Shown here one piece after another: positions 9,079-16,690 of a stretch of DNA of 35,867 nucleotides (position 1 is its first letter; each line of letters opens with the position of its first letter). This DNA comes from an uncultured Marvinbryantia sp. GTDB lineage: Bacteria; Bacillota; Clostridia; Lachnospirales; Lachnospiraceae. The translations under genes were made by a program, and so were the position numbers. The notes beneath the pieces are model-generated. The model was not told the DNA's origin. It was given only the letters and a program-made list of their open reading frames with translations, and did not search any database. Location of the stretch: contig CAKRRF010000027.1 of NCBI GenBank assembly GCA_934394985.1, forward strand, positions 1-35,867, read 5' to 3'.

Positions 9079-10137
9079 TCACATTTCTTTCAGTTTCGGA
9101 TCCAGTGCTTCACGAAGTCCGTCTGCTACCAGGTTGAAGCTCAGCATCAGCAGCGCCATAACGATAACCGGCGGGATAATCTGAAACGGATGCGTAGTAA
9201 AACTGTTAAATCCTTCTGAAATCATGGATCCCAGGGAACACTGCGGCACCGGAATACCAAGACCTACGAAGCTTAAAAATGCCTCTGTAAAAATCGCTGT
9301 CGGAATCGAAAACATTACCTGTGTAATGATCGGTCCGATAATATTCGGTAAAATCTGTTTAAAAATGATAAAGAAATGTCCTGCGCCCAGAGTTCTGGAT
9401 GCCAGAACAAATTCCTGCTCCTTCAGCTTCAGCATTTCTGCACGGGCGATTCGGCTCATGCCTACCCATTCAGTAAGCATCAGTGCAAAAATAATGGTCA
9501 GCATACCCGGCTTTAAGACCAGAAGCAGTAGTGTCACAATAACCAGTCTCGGAATACCGTTGGCGATTTCCAGAATACGCTGCATGATCATGTCTGTTCG
9601 TCCGCCAAAATAGCCGGAAATCAATCCATAACTCATTCCAATAATCATATCAATCAGAGCAGCTGCAACCGCTATGATCAGAGAAACTCTGGCACCTTCC
9701 CAGGTACGTGTCCAGATGTCACGGCCGAAATTGTCACTTCCAAACCAATAATATACATCAGGCAGATCATTTTCTGTATATTTATCAAATTCTTTTGTTC
9801 CTGATGATGTAGTCATTTTTTCCACACCATTAAAAATACCCAGTTTTTCCAGTCCAGGTACACGAGGTGCAAAATTCTTCTGGCTCAGTTCCTGTCCGGA
9901 ATAAGTATATTCATTCATGCCTGGTCCGACAATTGCCAGCAGGGAAATCACAATAATCAGAAACAGTCCGACCAGAGCACTCGTCTTGCGGATAAAACGA
10001 ATCAACACGTCTTTCCAGAAGTTCTGCGCCGAAAAATTGGTATCAATGGCGATCTCCCCTGCATTGTCCTTCAGCCGGAAATCAGCGTCTGTCGGAACGT
10101 AAGTACTCTGTACTGTCTTCATTGTCTGTTCACTCAT
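9079..10137 (-). CDS. oppC: oligopeptide ABC transporter permease OppC
   Basis: This membrane subunit of the peptide importer has 352 residues from the ATG at 10137. That start has AAAGGAG nine bases upstream and lies four bases after the oppB stop. A longer frame to 10188 would overlap oppB and has no SD support. The first transmembrane helix is near 50-70, followed by an extracytoplasmic loop of about 80 residues and five more helices. The EAA loop that contacts the ATPase is seen around GMSRIARAEMLKLKEQEF. The sequence ends in LREALDPKLKEM, typical of DppC/OppC. Confidence 0.94.
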   Translation of the reverse strand: MSEQTMKTVQSTYVPTDADFRLKDNAGEIAIDTNFSAQNFWKDVLIRFIRKTSALVGLFLIIVISLLAIVGPGMNEYTYSGQELSQKNFAPRVPGLEKLGIFNGVEKMTTSSGTKEFDKYTENDLPDVYYWFGSDNFGRDIWTRTWEGARVSLIIAVAAALIDMIIGMSYGLISGYFGGRTDMIMQRILEIANGIPRLVIVTLLLLVLKPGMLTIIFALMLTEWVGMSRIARAEMLKLKEQEFVLASRTLGAGHFFIIFKQILPNIIGPIITQVMFSIPTAIFTEAFLSFVGLGIPVPQCSLGSMISEGFNSFTTHPFQIIPPVIVMALLMLSFNLVADGLREALDPKLKEM

Positions 10138-10141
10138 TACG

Positions 10142-11077
10142 TCAATCTCCTTTCTTTGCCAGTCGGATTCTTGGATCAATGATTCCATAAAGAAGGTCTA
10201 CCACCAGCATAATTGCGATGTACATTGCCGAATAAATAAAGCTCAGGCTGATGACTACATTGTAATCATTGGACTGAATTGCATTCACCAGCAGACTTCC
10301 CACACCTGGAATTGCAAAAATCTTTTCCACAACCAACGATCCGGTCATCAAATCCACAATCAATGGTGCCAGTACCGTTACAATCGGAATCAGAGCATTT
10401 CTCAGAGCGTGCCGGAATATCAGTGCCGGACCAGATAAGCCCTTACTTTCCGCCAGAAGCATATAATCACTTCCCAGCACCTCCAGCATCTCACTTCGCG
10501 TAAAACGTGCAATCGAGGCCATCGTAAACATGGACAGTGAAATACTTGGCAGGACACTGGATCCCATAATATCTTTCTGACTGAACAGCATCGGGAACCA
10601 CTGCAGCTTAAATCCGAAATTATAACTCAGTGCCAGTGCAAATACATAAGATGGCACAGAAACACCAATAACCGATATGATGGTTGCCAGTGTATCCCAG
10701 ATGGTATCATGCTTCAGAGCTGCCAGCAGTCCGAGAAGCAGACCCACAACAGCACCAAGGGCTACTGCCATTCCACCGATTCCGATGGAGATTGGCAGAC
10801 GTGTCTGGATCAACTGAGAAATCGGTGTATTTTTGGAGATCTTATAACTGACACCAAAATCACCTCTCAGCATATTTTTAACATAATTCAGAAATTGAAC
10901 GATAATCGGCCGGTCCAGGCCATATTTTGCATAGAGTGCTGCCCGCTGATCTGCGTTCAGTTTTTCATCGTTGAACGGAGAGCCCGGCATCAGCTGCATC
11001 AAAATAAATAAGATGAGCAAAATAGCCAGCAATGTAAAGATAAATGTCAGCACTCGTTTTAAAGTATACTTTTTCAC
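10142..11077 (-). CDS. oppB: oligopeptide ABC transporter permease OppB
   Basis: This 311-residue permease has six predicted helices and forms the membrane channel with OppC. The N-terminal helix followed by MPGSPF, and the EAA loop with RFTRSEMLEVLGSDYMLLAE, are family hallmarks, as is the C-terminal VVDLLYGIIDPRIR. The start is a GTG at 11077 with AGGAG seven bases upstream. It is separated from oppA by a 110-base gap containing a hairpin, which fits lower expression of membrane subunits relative to the binding protein. Confidence 0.95.
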   Translation of the reverse strand: MKKYTLKRVLTFIFTLLAILLILFILMQLMPGSPFNDEKLNADQRAALYAKYGLDRPIIVQFLNYVKNMLRGDFGVSYKISKNTPISQLIQTRLPISIGIGGMAVALGAVVGLLLGLLAALKHDTIWDTLATIISVIGVSVPSYVFALALSYNFGFKLQWFPMLFSQKDIMGSSVLPSISLSMFTMASIARFTRSEMLEVLGSDYMLLAESKGLSGPALIFRHALRNALIPIVTVLAPLIVDLMTGSLVVEKIFAIPGVGSLLVNAIQSNDYNVVISLSFIYSAMYIAIMLVVDLLYGIIDPRIRLAKKGD

Positions 11078-11125
11078 TTTTCTTCTCCTGTCTGAAAAAT
11101 TTGTACAGAATGCTTATTGCGACTA

Positions 11126-11164
11126 AAAGCCGTACGAAAGGACTTTCTCCCTCCGTGCGGCTTT
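11126..11164 (-). terminator. oppA-oppB intercistronic hairpin (attenuator or RNA stabiliser)
   Basis: AAAGCCGCACG pairs with CGTACGGCTTT (one mismatch) around a 17-base loop, and the downstream tail is only TTTTAG. It lies just after the oppA stop. A weak terminator or 3'-end protecting hairpin here would raise binding-protein mRNA over permease mRNA, a common arrangement in binding-protein operons. Confidence 0.6.
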
Positions 11165-11187
11165 CACACCTTTTCTGAAAAGATATT

Positions 11188-12807
11188 TTAGTCTTCTTTT
11201 ACAACATTCTTGTAGACACGATTCAGTGCTACCGGATGCTGCTCCAGACCAGTCACCTTGCTGGAGATCATCTGTGCATTTGCTGCGGTATACAGAGGGA
11301 AAATCACTGCATCGTCCATGACGATCTTCTCTGCATCATACATCTTAGCCCAGCGTCCTTCCGGATCCGTACACAGATCACCTGTCGTACATTCATCAAT
11401 CATTGCATCATAATCTGTATTGCTCCACAGACCATAGTTGTTGGAATTATCTGTTACCCACATACCAAGATATGTCATTGGATCAGCGTAGTCCGGTCCC
11501 CAACGGGTAAGAACTACTTCATAGTTTCCATCCTGCATGTCTTCTACACGCTGTTTCTTCGGCTCTACGACCAGATTTACTGTCAGACCAGGAAGTGTAG
11601 TCTCCCACTGCTCTTTCAGGACTGTTGCAACCTTCTGTGGTGCATCATCCGCATCTACTGTCATATCCAGTTCAATACTGTCTGTTCCCAGTTCTTCCAG
11701 ACCCTTTGCCCAGTATTCAGCTGCTTTTTCCGGATCGGATGCACATACATCTGCGAATTTTTCCTGATCTTCAGAGAAATCTGATCCGTCAGGACCTGCT
11801 GCAAACTGCATCGGCACTGCTGTATAAGTAGGAATAGAACCGTCTTTTAATACGTCATTTGTGATTGCTTCACGGTCAAGCGCCATAGTCAGGGCAAGAC
11901 GGATATTCAGGTTCTGAAGTTCTTCCACTGCTGAGATATTAGGGCTCACATACCAGAGATATCCGGCACCTACCGATGCGAATTCAGGATCATCTTCTAC
12001 CTGATCAACCTGTTCTCCGTTTACCAGTGTAATATCCAGAGCACCTGTCTGATAACTCATCAGTGCAGTCTGAGAATCCTGAATTACCTGATAGTTCAGT
12101 CCATCCAGTGAAACAGAATCTGCATTATAGTAATCTTCATTCTTTGTCAGATGGAACGCTGTAGCTGCAGGTTCATAGTCATCCATAACAAAAGCACCGT
12201 TTGACAATACGGTATCCGGACTGGTTGCGAAAGTATCTCCACATTCTGTAAAGAATGCTTCATTTACCGGATAGAATGTCGGGAAGTACATCAGAGAAGT
12301 AAAGTAGCTGACCGGTACATTCAATTCTACCTTCAGTGTTTTATCATCCACTGCTGTCACGCCAAGCTCACTCTTATCTTTTTCGCCGGCAATGATCTCT
12401 GCTGCATTCTTAACCTGTCCGATATCACTTAACATGTAAGAATATTCGGATGCAACATCCGGATCTACTGCTCTCTGCCACGCAAATACAAAGTCGGCTG
12501 CAGTAACCGGTTCTCCGTTGCTCCAGTTTGCATCTTCACGGATATGGAAGGTGTAAACGGTACCATCATCAGAGACTTCATAGGATTCTGCCAGTGCTTC
12601 TACGGCTTTTCCATCTGCATCCATCTGCATCAGACCATCGGTATAATTTGCAATTACCTCAAAAGAAGTACCGTCTGTTGCGATCTGTGGATCCAGAGAT
12701 TCCACCGGTGTTTCAACCATGACATTCAGATCAGAAGCCATAGCTGATACTCCCAGTACACTTGCCGCTGCCATCGTCATTACAACGGCGGTTTTCAGTT
12801 TATTCAT
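11188..12807 (-). CDS. oppA: peptide ABC transporter substrate-binding protein OppA (SBP family 5)
   Basis: The protein has 539 residues from the ATG at 12807, which has AAGGAGAG five bases upstream. The frame runs on to a GTG at 12858, but that codon lies at the predicted transcription start and cannot be used. A signal peptide is clear (MNKLK, then a hydrophobic core, then SAMA before SDLN). The mature part shows SBP family 5 features: VESLDPQIATDG, YTFHIREDANWSNGEPVTAADFVFAW, and LNIRLALTMALDREAI. There is no cysteine in or near the signal peptide, so the usual lipoprotein anchor of Gram-positive OppA is missing and cleavage by signal peptidase I is predicted. It is the first gene of oppABCDF. 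The peptides bound are not predictable. Confidence 0.95.
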   Translation of the reverse strand: MNKLKTAVVMTMAAASVLGVSAMASDLNVMVETPVESLDPQIATDGTSFEVIANYTDGLMQMDADGKAVEALAESYEVSDDGTVYTFHIREDANWSNGEPVTAADFVFAWQRAVDPDVASEYSYMLSDIGQVKNAAEIIAGEKDKSELGVTAVDDKTLKVELNVPVSYFTSLMYFPTFYPVNEAFFTECGDTFATSPDTVLSNGAFVMDDYEPAATAFHLTKNEDYYNADSVSLDGLNYQVIQDSQTALMSYQTGALDITLVNGEQVDQVEDDPEFASVGAGYLWYVSPNISAVEELQNLNIRLALTMALDREAITNDVLKDGSIPTYTAVPMQFAAGPDGSDFSEDQEKFADVCASDPEKAAEYWAKGLEELGTDSIELDMTVDADDAPQKVATVLKEQWETTLPGLTVNLVVEPKKQRVEDMQDGNYEVVLTRWGPDYADPMTYLGMWVTDNSNNYGLWSNTDYDAMIDECTTGDLCTDPEGRWAKMYDAEKIVMDDAVIFPLYTAANAQMISSKVTGLEQHPVALNRVYKNVVKED

Positions 12808-12824
12808 AATAACTCTCCTTCCGT

Positions 12825-12855
12825 GTACGCGATTCGTGTACATCTGTTCGCGTAC
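12825..12855 (-). promoter_or_regulatory. inverted repeat in the oppA leader
   Basis: A perfect 8-bp inverted repeat (GTACGCGA and TCGCGTAC, arms at 12848-12855 and 12825-12832) has a 15-base spacer. It lies inside the predicted 5' leader, between the start point and the oppA SD. It may be an operator or an RNA hairpin near the ribosome binding site. Confidence 0.45.
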
Positions 12856-12869
12856 CACACATTATAGAT

Positions 12870-12898
12870 ATTATATCCCGTAAGGAGCGTTTTGTCTA
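12870..12898 (-). promoter_or_regulatory. opp operon promoter P1
   Basis: On the minus strand there is a -35 TAGACA (12893-12898) and a perfect -10 TATAAT (12870-12875) with a 17-base spacer. The start would be near 12863, giving a leader of about 55 bases. Confidence 0.75.
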
Positions 12899-12911
12899 AT
12901 TCAAATACTTT

Positions 12912-12953
12912 ATCGCACTAATGCGATTATCGAATAACGTGGTAACATGTCAA
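12912..12953 (-). promoter_or_regulatory. opp operon promoter P2 with overlapping inverted repeat
   Basis: A second candidate promoter on the minus strand has TTGACA (12948-12953), a 16-base spacer and GATAAT (12926-12931). The inverted repeat ATCGCA/TGCGAT with a 4-base centre (12912-12927) covers the expected start site and touches the -10. It could be an operator for P2. It could also be a weak terminator for the upstream flavin reductase gene, but it lacks a T run. Confidence 0.45.
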
Positions 12954-12968
12954 ATTCCAATTCTTCTG

Positions 12969-13550
12969 CTATCGCTTTTTCTTTCTTGCCGGCTTTTTCA
13001 CGGAATACCCAAATGTTCCCAGCCGTTCTCCCAAAGCTTTATATTCCCCATGGGAGTATGCCATCAGTCCGGTATCATTCAGATGGAATTTTCCTTTTTC
13101 ATCGATATAAGCTTCGTCTACATGTACCTGCAGTACCTCTGCCAGAAACATATGATGAGATCCAAGCTCCAGCACCTCTTTTACTCTGCATTCAATATTA
13201 ACCGGACACTGTGCAATACACGGGGCCTGAATCTGCACGGACGCCTCCTCCGTCAGATTCATTTCTTTGAATTTATCCACATCACGGCCAGAGCGTACAC
13301 CGCAGAAATCGGTTGCTTTGGCCAGTTTTTCTGTGGTAAGGTTCACCACAAATTCCCCAGTCTCCCGAATGATATCATAGGAATACCGCTCCGGGCGAAC
13401 CGAAATATAAAGCATAGCCGGATTTGTGCAGACCGTTCCCGTCCACGCTACGGTAATGATATTGGCTTTTTCACCGGGTCTCTGGCAGCTCACCATCACT
13501 GCCGGCAGCGGATATACCATATTTCCTGCTTTCCATATCTGTTTTCCCAT
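12969..13550 (-). CDS. flavin reductase-like FMN-binding split-barrel protein
   Basis: The protein has 193 residues from the ATG at 13550, which has AGGAG nine bases upstream; the longer frame to 13586 lacks an SD. The sequence matches the flavin reductase-like family: an N-terminal strand with YPLPAVMVSC, the loop NIITVAWTGTVCTNPAMLYISVR, and GEFVVNLTTEKLAKATDFCG. Such proteins bind FMN and may act as NAD(P)H:flavin oxidoreductases or simply as flavoproteins. The C terminus is unusually basic (KKPARKKKR). It follows the pyrophosphatase gene after a terminator. The physiological partner is unknown. Confidence 0.85.
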   Translation of the reverse strand: MGKQIWKAGNMVYPLPAVMVSCQRPGEKANIITVAWTGTVCTNPAMLYISVRPERYSYDIIRETGEFVVNLTTEKLAKATDFCGVRSGRDVDKFKEMNLTEEASVQIQAPCIAQCPVNIECRVKEVLELGSHHMFLAEVLQVHVDEAYIDEKGKFHLNDTGLMAYSHGEYKALGERLGTFGYSVKKPARKKKR

Positions 13551-13584
13551 ATAATTTATCTCCTGTCTTTTTCTTATCCATAAC

Positions 13585-13620
13585 ACAAAAAACGAAACAT
13601 TCTCATGTCTCGTTTTTCGT
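13585..13620 (-). terminator. intrinsic terminator after the pyrophosphatase gene
   Basis: ACGAAAAACGA pairs with TCGTTTTTTGT on the minus strand, with an inner ACAT/ATGT helix and a GAGA loop. The T run is part of the 3' arm. It lies 12 bases after the stop of the CBS pyrophosphatase gene and overlaps the leader of the flavin reductase gene. Confidence 0.65.
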
Positions 13621-13632
13621 ATTTCTTCCTTT

Positions 13633-15285
13633 CTATTTCTGCAGTTTGCTCAGCAGACTCGGTATCAGCTGTTTCTTTCTGGAAATCACGTTTGGCAGTA
13701 TCACCGCTCCGTTTTCCGTTTCTACGCCAAATGCTTCTTTCGCAGTGCGCTCTGCTCCGTCTCCTTCGCACAACAATTCCGTAGTCTCGCTCATAATATC
13801 CGTCAGCATAAAGAACAGCATATTCAGTCTCTGTTCCTTTCTTGCCTTTTCCAGATATTCTTTTAACTTCGCTTTGGCAATCTCCAGATCTGACTTTGCC
13901 ATACAGCTGATCTGTGCCACTCCCACACTCATCTTTTCCACATCATAGACTTTAAAATCCTGGAAAAAGATCTGTTCTGCTGTCTTGCTCTTCATATTGC
14001 TGCCGGCCTCGAACATCTCAGCCGCAAAGCTCTCACAGTCAATGCACGCTTTCTGTGCCAGATACCTGGCTGCTTCACAATCCACCGGTGTACAAGTCGG
14101 TGACCGGAACAGCAGTGTATCAGAAATAATCGCTGCGCATAGCAATCCTGCAATATGAGACGGAATCTCTATTCCTTTTTCGCAAAACATCTGATATACA
14201 ATCGTAGCCGTACATCCCACTGGCTGATTTCGGAAAAATACCGGCATGACCGTCTCCAGAGACCCCAGTCTGTGATGATCAATAATCTCCAGGATCTGTG
14301 CATCCTCTATATTGTCCACTGCCTGGGTGGTTTCATTATGGTCTACCAGAATCAGTCGTCGTTTCTTGATTCCCAGCAGGTTTCGTCTGGAAATCGTACC
14401 TACATACTGTTCCTTTTTGTTCAGTATAGGGAAATCTCTGTGACGTTTGCTGGCCATAATATCCTTGATATCATCCGTAAAATCATCCTCATGAAACAGA
14501 ATCAGATCCTCTGCCTTCATAAAGTAACTGATCGGCATACTCTGATTGATCAGATGTGCTACCGTATACGTATCATACGGTGTAGCAATGATCGTACAGT
14601 TCTTCTCCCGCCCCAGGATCTGAATCGTCTTCGTCACCTTGGCATCTCCACAGAGAATAATGCATCCTGCATTCATCTCAATGGCACAAAGCTGTGTCTC
14701 ATAACGATTTCCAAGAATGACCATATCGTCCGGCTCTATGTACGCTTCCATGACCTCCGGACTGGAAGCTGCCACTACTACTTTTCCTTTTTCAAAATAT
14801 GCCTCTTCATCTCCCACATAAAGAGTTCCATCCAGCGTCTCCAGAATGTTCTTATACTGGGTACGCGCCTTGGAAAGAATGGCACTGTCAATGACCGCCA
14901 TATAAGATCTGGCAATATCGCCAATGCTGATCAGACCTTCCAGCATATTATCCTCTGTCACAATCGGAAGGGTCGTGCCCTTCGTCTCATTCAGAATCGT
15001 CCATGCGTTCTTCAGGGAAATACTCTTCTTTACTCCCTCTGTATGACGAATCTCCATATCACTGACCTTCGTCTTTACGTTTGGCACATATCCCGGTGTT
15101 TCCACCTGAAACCGATCCAGCACATACTGCGTCTCGGTACTGATGCTTCCCGCACGCTTTGGTACAAACTCCCTTTCGTCTGTCTGATTCTTTAAATATG
15201 CATACGCAATAGCTGAACAGATCGAGTCTGTGTCCGGATTCTTATGCCCTATGACATAAATCTGATTCTTTGAATTCTCTTCCAT
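13633..15285 (-). CDS. ppaC: manganese-dependent inorganic pyrophosphatase with CBS-DRTGG-CBS insert (family II)
   Basis: This 550-residue cytoplasmic enzyme hydrolyses pyrophosphate to phosphate. DHH-domain motifs are in place: HKNPDTDS at 14-21, VDHNE near 314, the DHH motif IIDHHRLGS at 334-342, and SDTLLFRSPTCTPVD. The C-terminal DHHA2 domain has the substrate-binding SRKKQLIPSLL. Between motif I and motif II lie a CBS domain (about 73-125), a DRTGG domain (about 145-240) and a second CBS domain (about 252-307). This is the architecture of nucleotide-regulated clostridial pyrophosphatases, where AMP/ADP inhibit and ATP or diadenosine polyphosphates activate (family knowledge). The start has GGGAGGAAC just upstream. 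Confidence 0.92.
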   Translation of the reverse strand: MEENSKNQIYVIGHKNPDTDSICSAIAYAYLKNQTDEREFVPKRAGSISTETQYVLDRFQVETPGYVPNVKTKVSDMEIRHTEGVKKSISLKNAWTILNETKGTTLPIVTEDNMLEGLISIGDIARSYMAVIDSAILSKARTQYKNILETLDGTLYVGDEEAYFEKGKVVVAASSPEVMEAYIEPDDMVILGNRYETQLCAIEMNAGCIILCGDAKVTKTIQILGREKNCTIIATPYDTYTVAHLINQSMPISYFMKAEDLILFHEDDFTDDIKDIMASKRHRDFPILNKKEQYVGTISRRNLLGIKKRRLILVDHNETTQAVDNIEDAQILEIIDHHRLGSLETVMPVFFRNQPVGCTATIVYQMFCEKGIEIPSHIAGLLCAAIISDTLLFRSPTCTPVDCEAARYLAQKACIDCESFAAEMFEAGSNMKSKTAEQIFFQDFKVYDVEKMSVGVAQISCMAKSDLEIAKAKLKEYLEKARKEQRLNMLFFMLTDIMSETTELLCEGDGAERTAKEAFGVETENGAVILPNVISRKKQLIPSLLSKLQK

Positions 15286-15430
15286 AGTTCCTCCCGCATT
15301 TTACTCCTTCGCTGCCACCAAAAGAATAATTGCCTTTCCGCATCAATATAACATACTGATACTTCCGCCTGCAATACATTTCCACTTTTTTCACCCAACC
15401 CCCCTTTATAATCCCCCTATAAATGAGGAG

Positions 15431-15459
15431 TGCCCCCGGTGTCTGGTACACCGGAGGCA
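15431..15459 (+). promoter_or_regulatory. GC-rich hairpin masking a Shine-Dalgarno sequence
   Basis: TGCCCCCGGTGT pairs with ACACCGGAGGCA (11 pairs, one C-A mismatch) around a 5-base loop. The 3' arm contains GGAGG, five bases before the ATG of a 29-codon ORF. A -10-like TATAAT at 15407-15412 precedes it, but the -35 is poor. The hairpin has no T tail on either strand, so it is not a standard terminator. Confidence 0.45.
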
Positions 15460-15462
15460 ATT

Positions 15463-15552
15463 ATGAAAAAATTTATCTATTTGTCTGTCTCATCTCTTGT
15501 GACTGTCTATATGATAACAACCAATTATGAACATTCTATGAACATTTTATAA
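15463..15552 (+). CDS. possible 29-residue small membrane peptide
   Basis: The ORF starts at an ATG five to six bases after GGAGG and encodes a 29-residue peptide, beginning MKKFIYLSVSSLVTVYMI and ending in MNIL. It has a positive start and one short hydrophobic segment, like a small membrane peptide. It lies in a 356-base region with no other gene. Its end contains two direct copies of TATGAACATT (15526-15535 and 15537-15546) with an 11-base period. A second frame starting at 15423 is also open for 35 codons, so coding is uncertain. It may instead be part of a structured RNA. Confidence 0.3.
   Translation: MKKFIYLSVSSLVTVYMITTNYEHSMNIL
15526..15546 (+). promoter_or_regulatory. direct repeat TGAACA-N5-TGAACA
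   Basis: Two copies of TATGAACATT are spaced 11 bases apart, the spacing bound by OmpR/PhoB-type response regulators (for example TTAACA boxes with 5-base spacers for Bacillus PhoP). The regulator and the target are not known. The rest of 15553-15641 is AT-rich and shows nothing else. Confidence 0.3.
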
Positions 15553-15641
15553 TTTTATTGTTATTTTTTATATTTTTTTCTTATTATGATTATTTTTTTT
15601 GTAAATTATATCCAGACACAGATCATTTTTCATTTCGTCCT

Positions 15642-16598
15642 CTAATTCAATTTGATATTTGCAAATAAAGACCCCAGGTTGGTAGTCAGCTCTTCTGATT
15701 CTGGTAATTCTACTGTTTCTTCCTGAATCTCTTCTGCTGCCACATCCTGCAGTGCCTTCATACTCAGGCTCAGCTTGCCATCTTTCACAGCAATCACCTT
15801 TACCTTGACTTCATCTCCTACATGAAGCACTGCTGCCGGTGTTTTGATTCTCTTTTCGCAAATCTGAGAAATGTGTACCAGACCACTCAGACCGTTTCCA
15901 AGATCAATAAATGCACCATATGGCTGAATAGACTCTACTTTTCCTTCTGTTACCAGTCCCACCTGTACATTAGAAATACGTGCTTTTTTCTCCTCGGCTT
16001 CTTTTTCACGTAAAATCTCTTTTGCAGAAAGTACCAGTTTGCCATCTGCTTCATCCACAGTAATCACGCGTACTTCCAGTTCTTTTCCCAGCCAGTCATT
16101 CAGATCATCTTCATCCACATAATCCAGAGCCAGTTTGGAAGCCGGAATAAATCCACGGATGTCTTCCACATATGCGATTACGCCTGCCTTCACAATTCCT
16201 GCTATTTTTACCAGAATATTACTTTGTGTTTCCTTCAGGCTTCTCAGCTTGTCCCAGGCTACCAAATTTGCCGCATCTTTTTTAGACAGCATAATCTGTC
16301 CCTGTCCGCCGTCTCTTCTGACTACAGTTGCAGAAATCTCATCCCCCACCTGCACAGCTTCTTTTAAATTCAGAGTCGGATCTGCACTGAAATCTTCCCG
16401 TCTGATTACACCTTCTGTATAATATTTCAGATCCAGGACTACCTCATCCTCTGTCACATCAATTACGGTACCTGTAATCACATCTCCTTCATGTATCTGT
16501 TTCAGAGATGCATTCAGTTCTTCTTCAAAGTCAGCCATACTCTCTGTACGTGCTGTTGTCTCTGTGTTTTCTGTAAGTTCCTGTCTTTCTTCTGCCAT
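15642..16598 (-). CDS. S1 RNA-binding domain protein (ribosomal protein S1-like)
   Basis: This 318-residue protein has three S1-type OB-fold domains. The first is at about 38-105 (GDVITGTVIDVTEDEVVLDL). The second, more divergent, is at about 125-195 (AGVIAYVEDIRGFIPASKL). The third, at about 209-280, is the best conserved (VTEGKVESIQPYGAFIDLG, LSGLVHISQI). Both ends are acidic. It likely binds mRNA and may take part in translation initiation or RNA turnover. It is shorter than the six-domain S1 of Gram-negative bacteria but normal for Firmicutes S1-like proteins. The start has AGGAGGAT seven bases upstream. It has its own promoter and a 5' leader hairpin. Confidence 0.88.
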   Translation of the reverse strand: MAEERQELTENTETTARTESMADFEEELNASLKQIHEGDVITGTVIDVTEDEVVLDLKYYTEGVIRREDFSADPTLNLKEAVQVGDEISATVVRRDGGQGQIMLSKKDAANLVAWDKLRSLKETQSNILVKIAGIVKAGVIAYVEDIRGFIPASKLALDYVDEDDLNDWLGKELEVRVITVDEADGKLVLSAKEILREKEAEEKKARISNVQVGLVTEGKVESIQPYGAFIDLGNGLSGLVHISQICEKRIKTPAAVLHVGDEVKVKVIAVKDGKLSLSMKALQDVAAEEIQEETVELPESEELTTNLGSLFANIKLN

Positions 16599-16628
16599 CG
16601 TGCTTATCCTCCTGCAACCATCATTTTT

Positions 16629-16656
16629 CTGTTGTGGAGAAATGCCCCCGCAACAG
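16629..16656 (-). promoter_or_regulatory. 5'-terminal leader hairpin of the S1 gene
   Basis: On the minus strand CTGTTG pairs with CAACAG and an inner GGGG pairs with CTCC. The stem begins within a few bases of the predicted transcription start, so the mRNA would begin with a hairpin. This could protect the 5' end or serve in autoregulation. Confidence 0.4.
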
Positions 16657-16660
16657 GAAA

Positions 16661-16690
16661 ATTATACCATTTTTAAGGGCATTCCGTCAA
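16661..16690 (-). promoter_or_regulatory. promoter of the S1-domain gene
   Basis: On the minus strand there is TTGACG (16685-16690) and TATAAT (16661-16666) with an 18-base spacer. The -35 overlaps the stop codon of the upstream beta-propeller gene. Confidence 0.65.

Noticed and set aside
12808..12858. N-terminal extension of OppA to a GTG at 12858
   Set aside because: The codon lies at the predicted transcription start, and the ATG at 12807 has a strong SD and begins a normal signal peptide.
14155..15195. 346-codon plus-strand frame opposite the pyrophosphatase
   Set aside because: It is a shadow of a well-conserved family II pyrophosphatase on the minus strand.
15395..15437. Possible G-quadruplex on the minus strand (four G tracts)
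   Set aside because: The loops are long and one tract is already paired in the hairpin at 15431-15459; the evidence is too weak.
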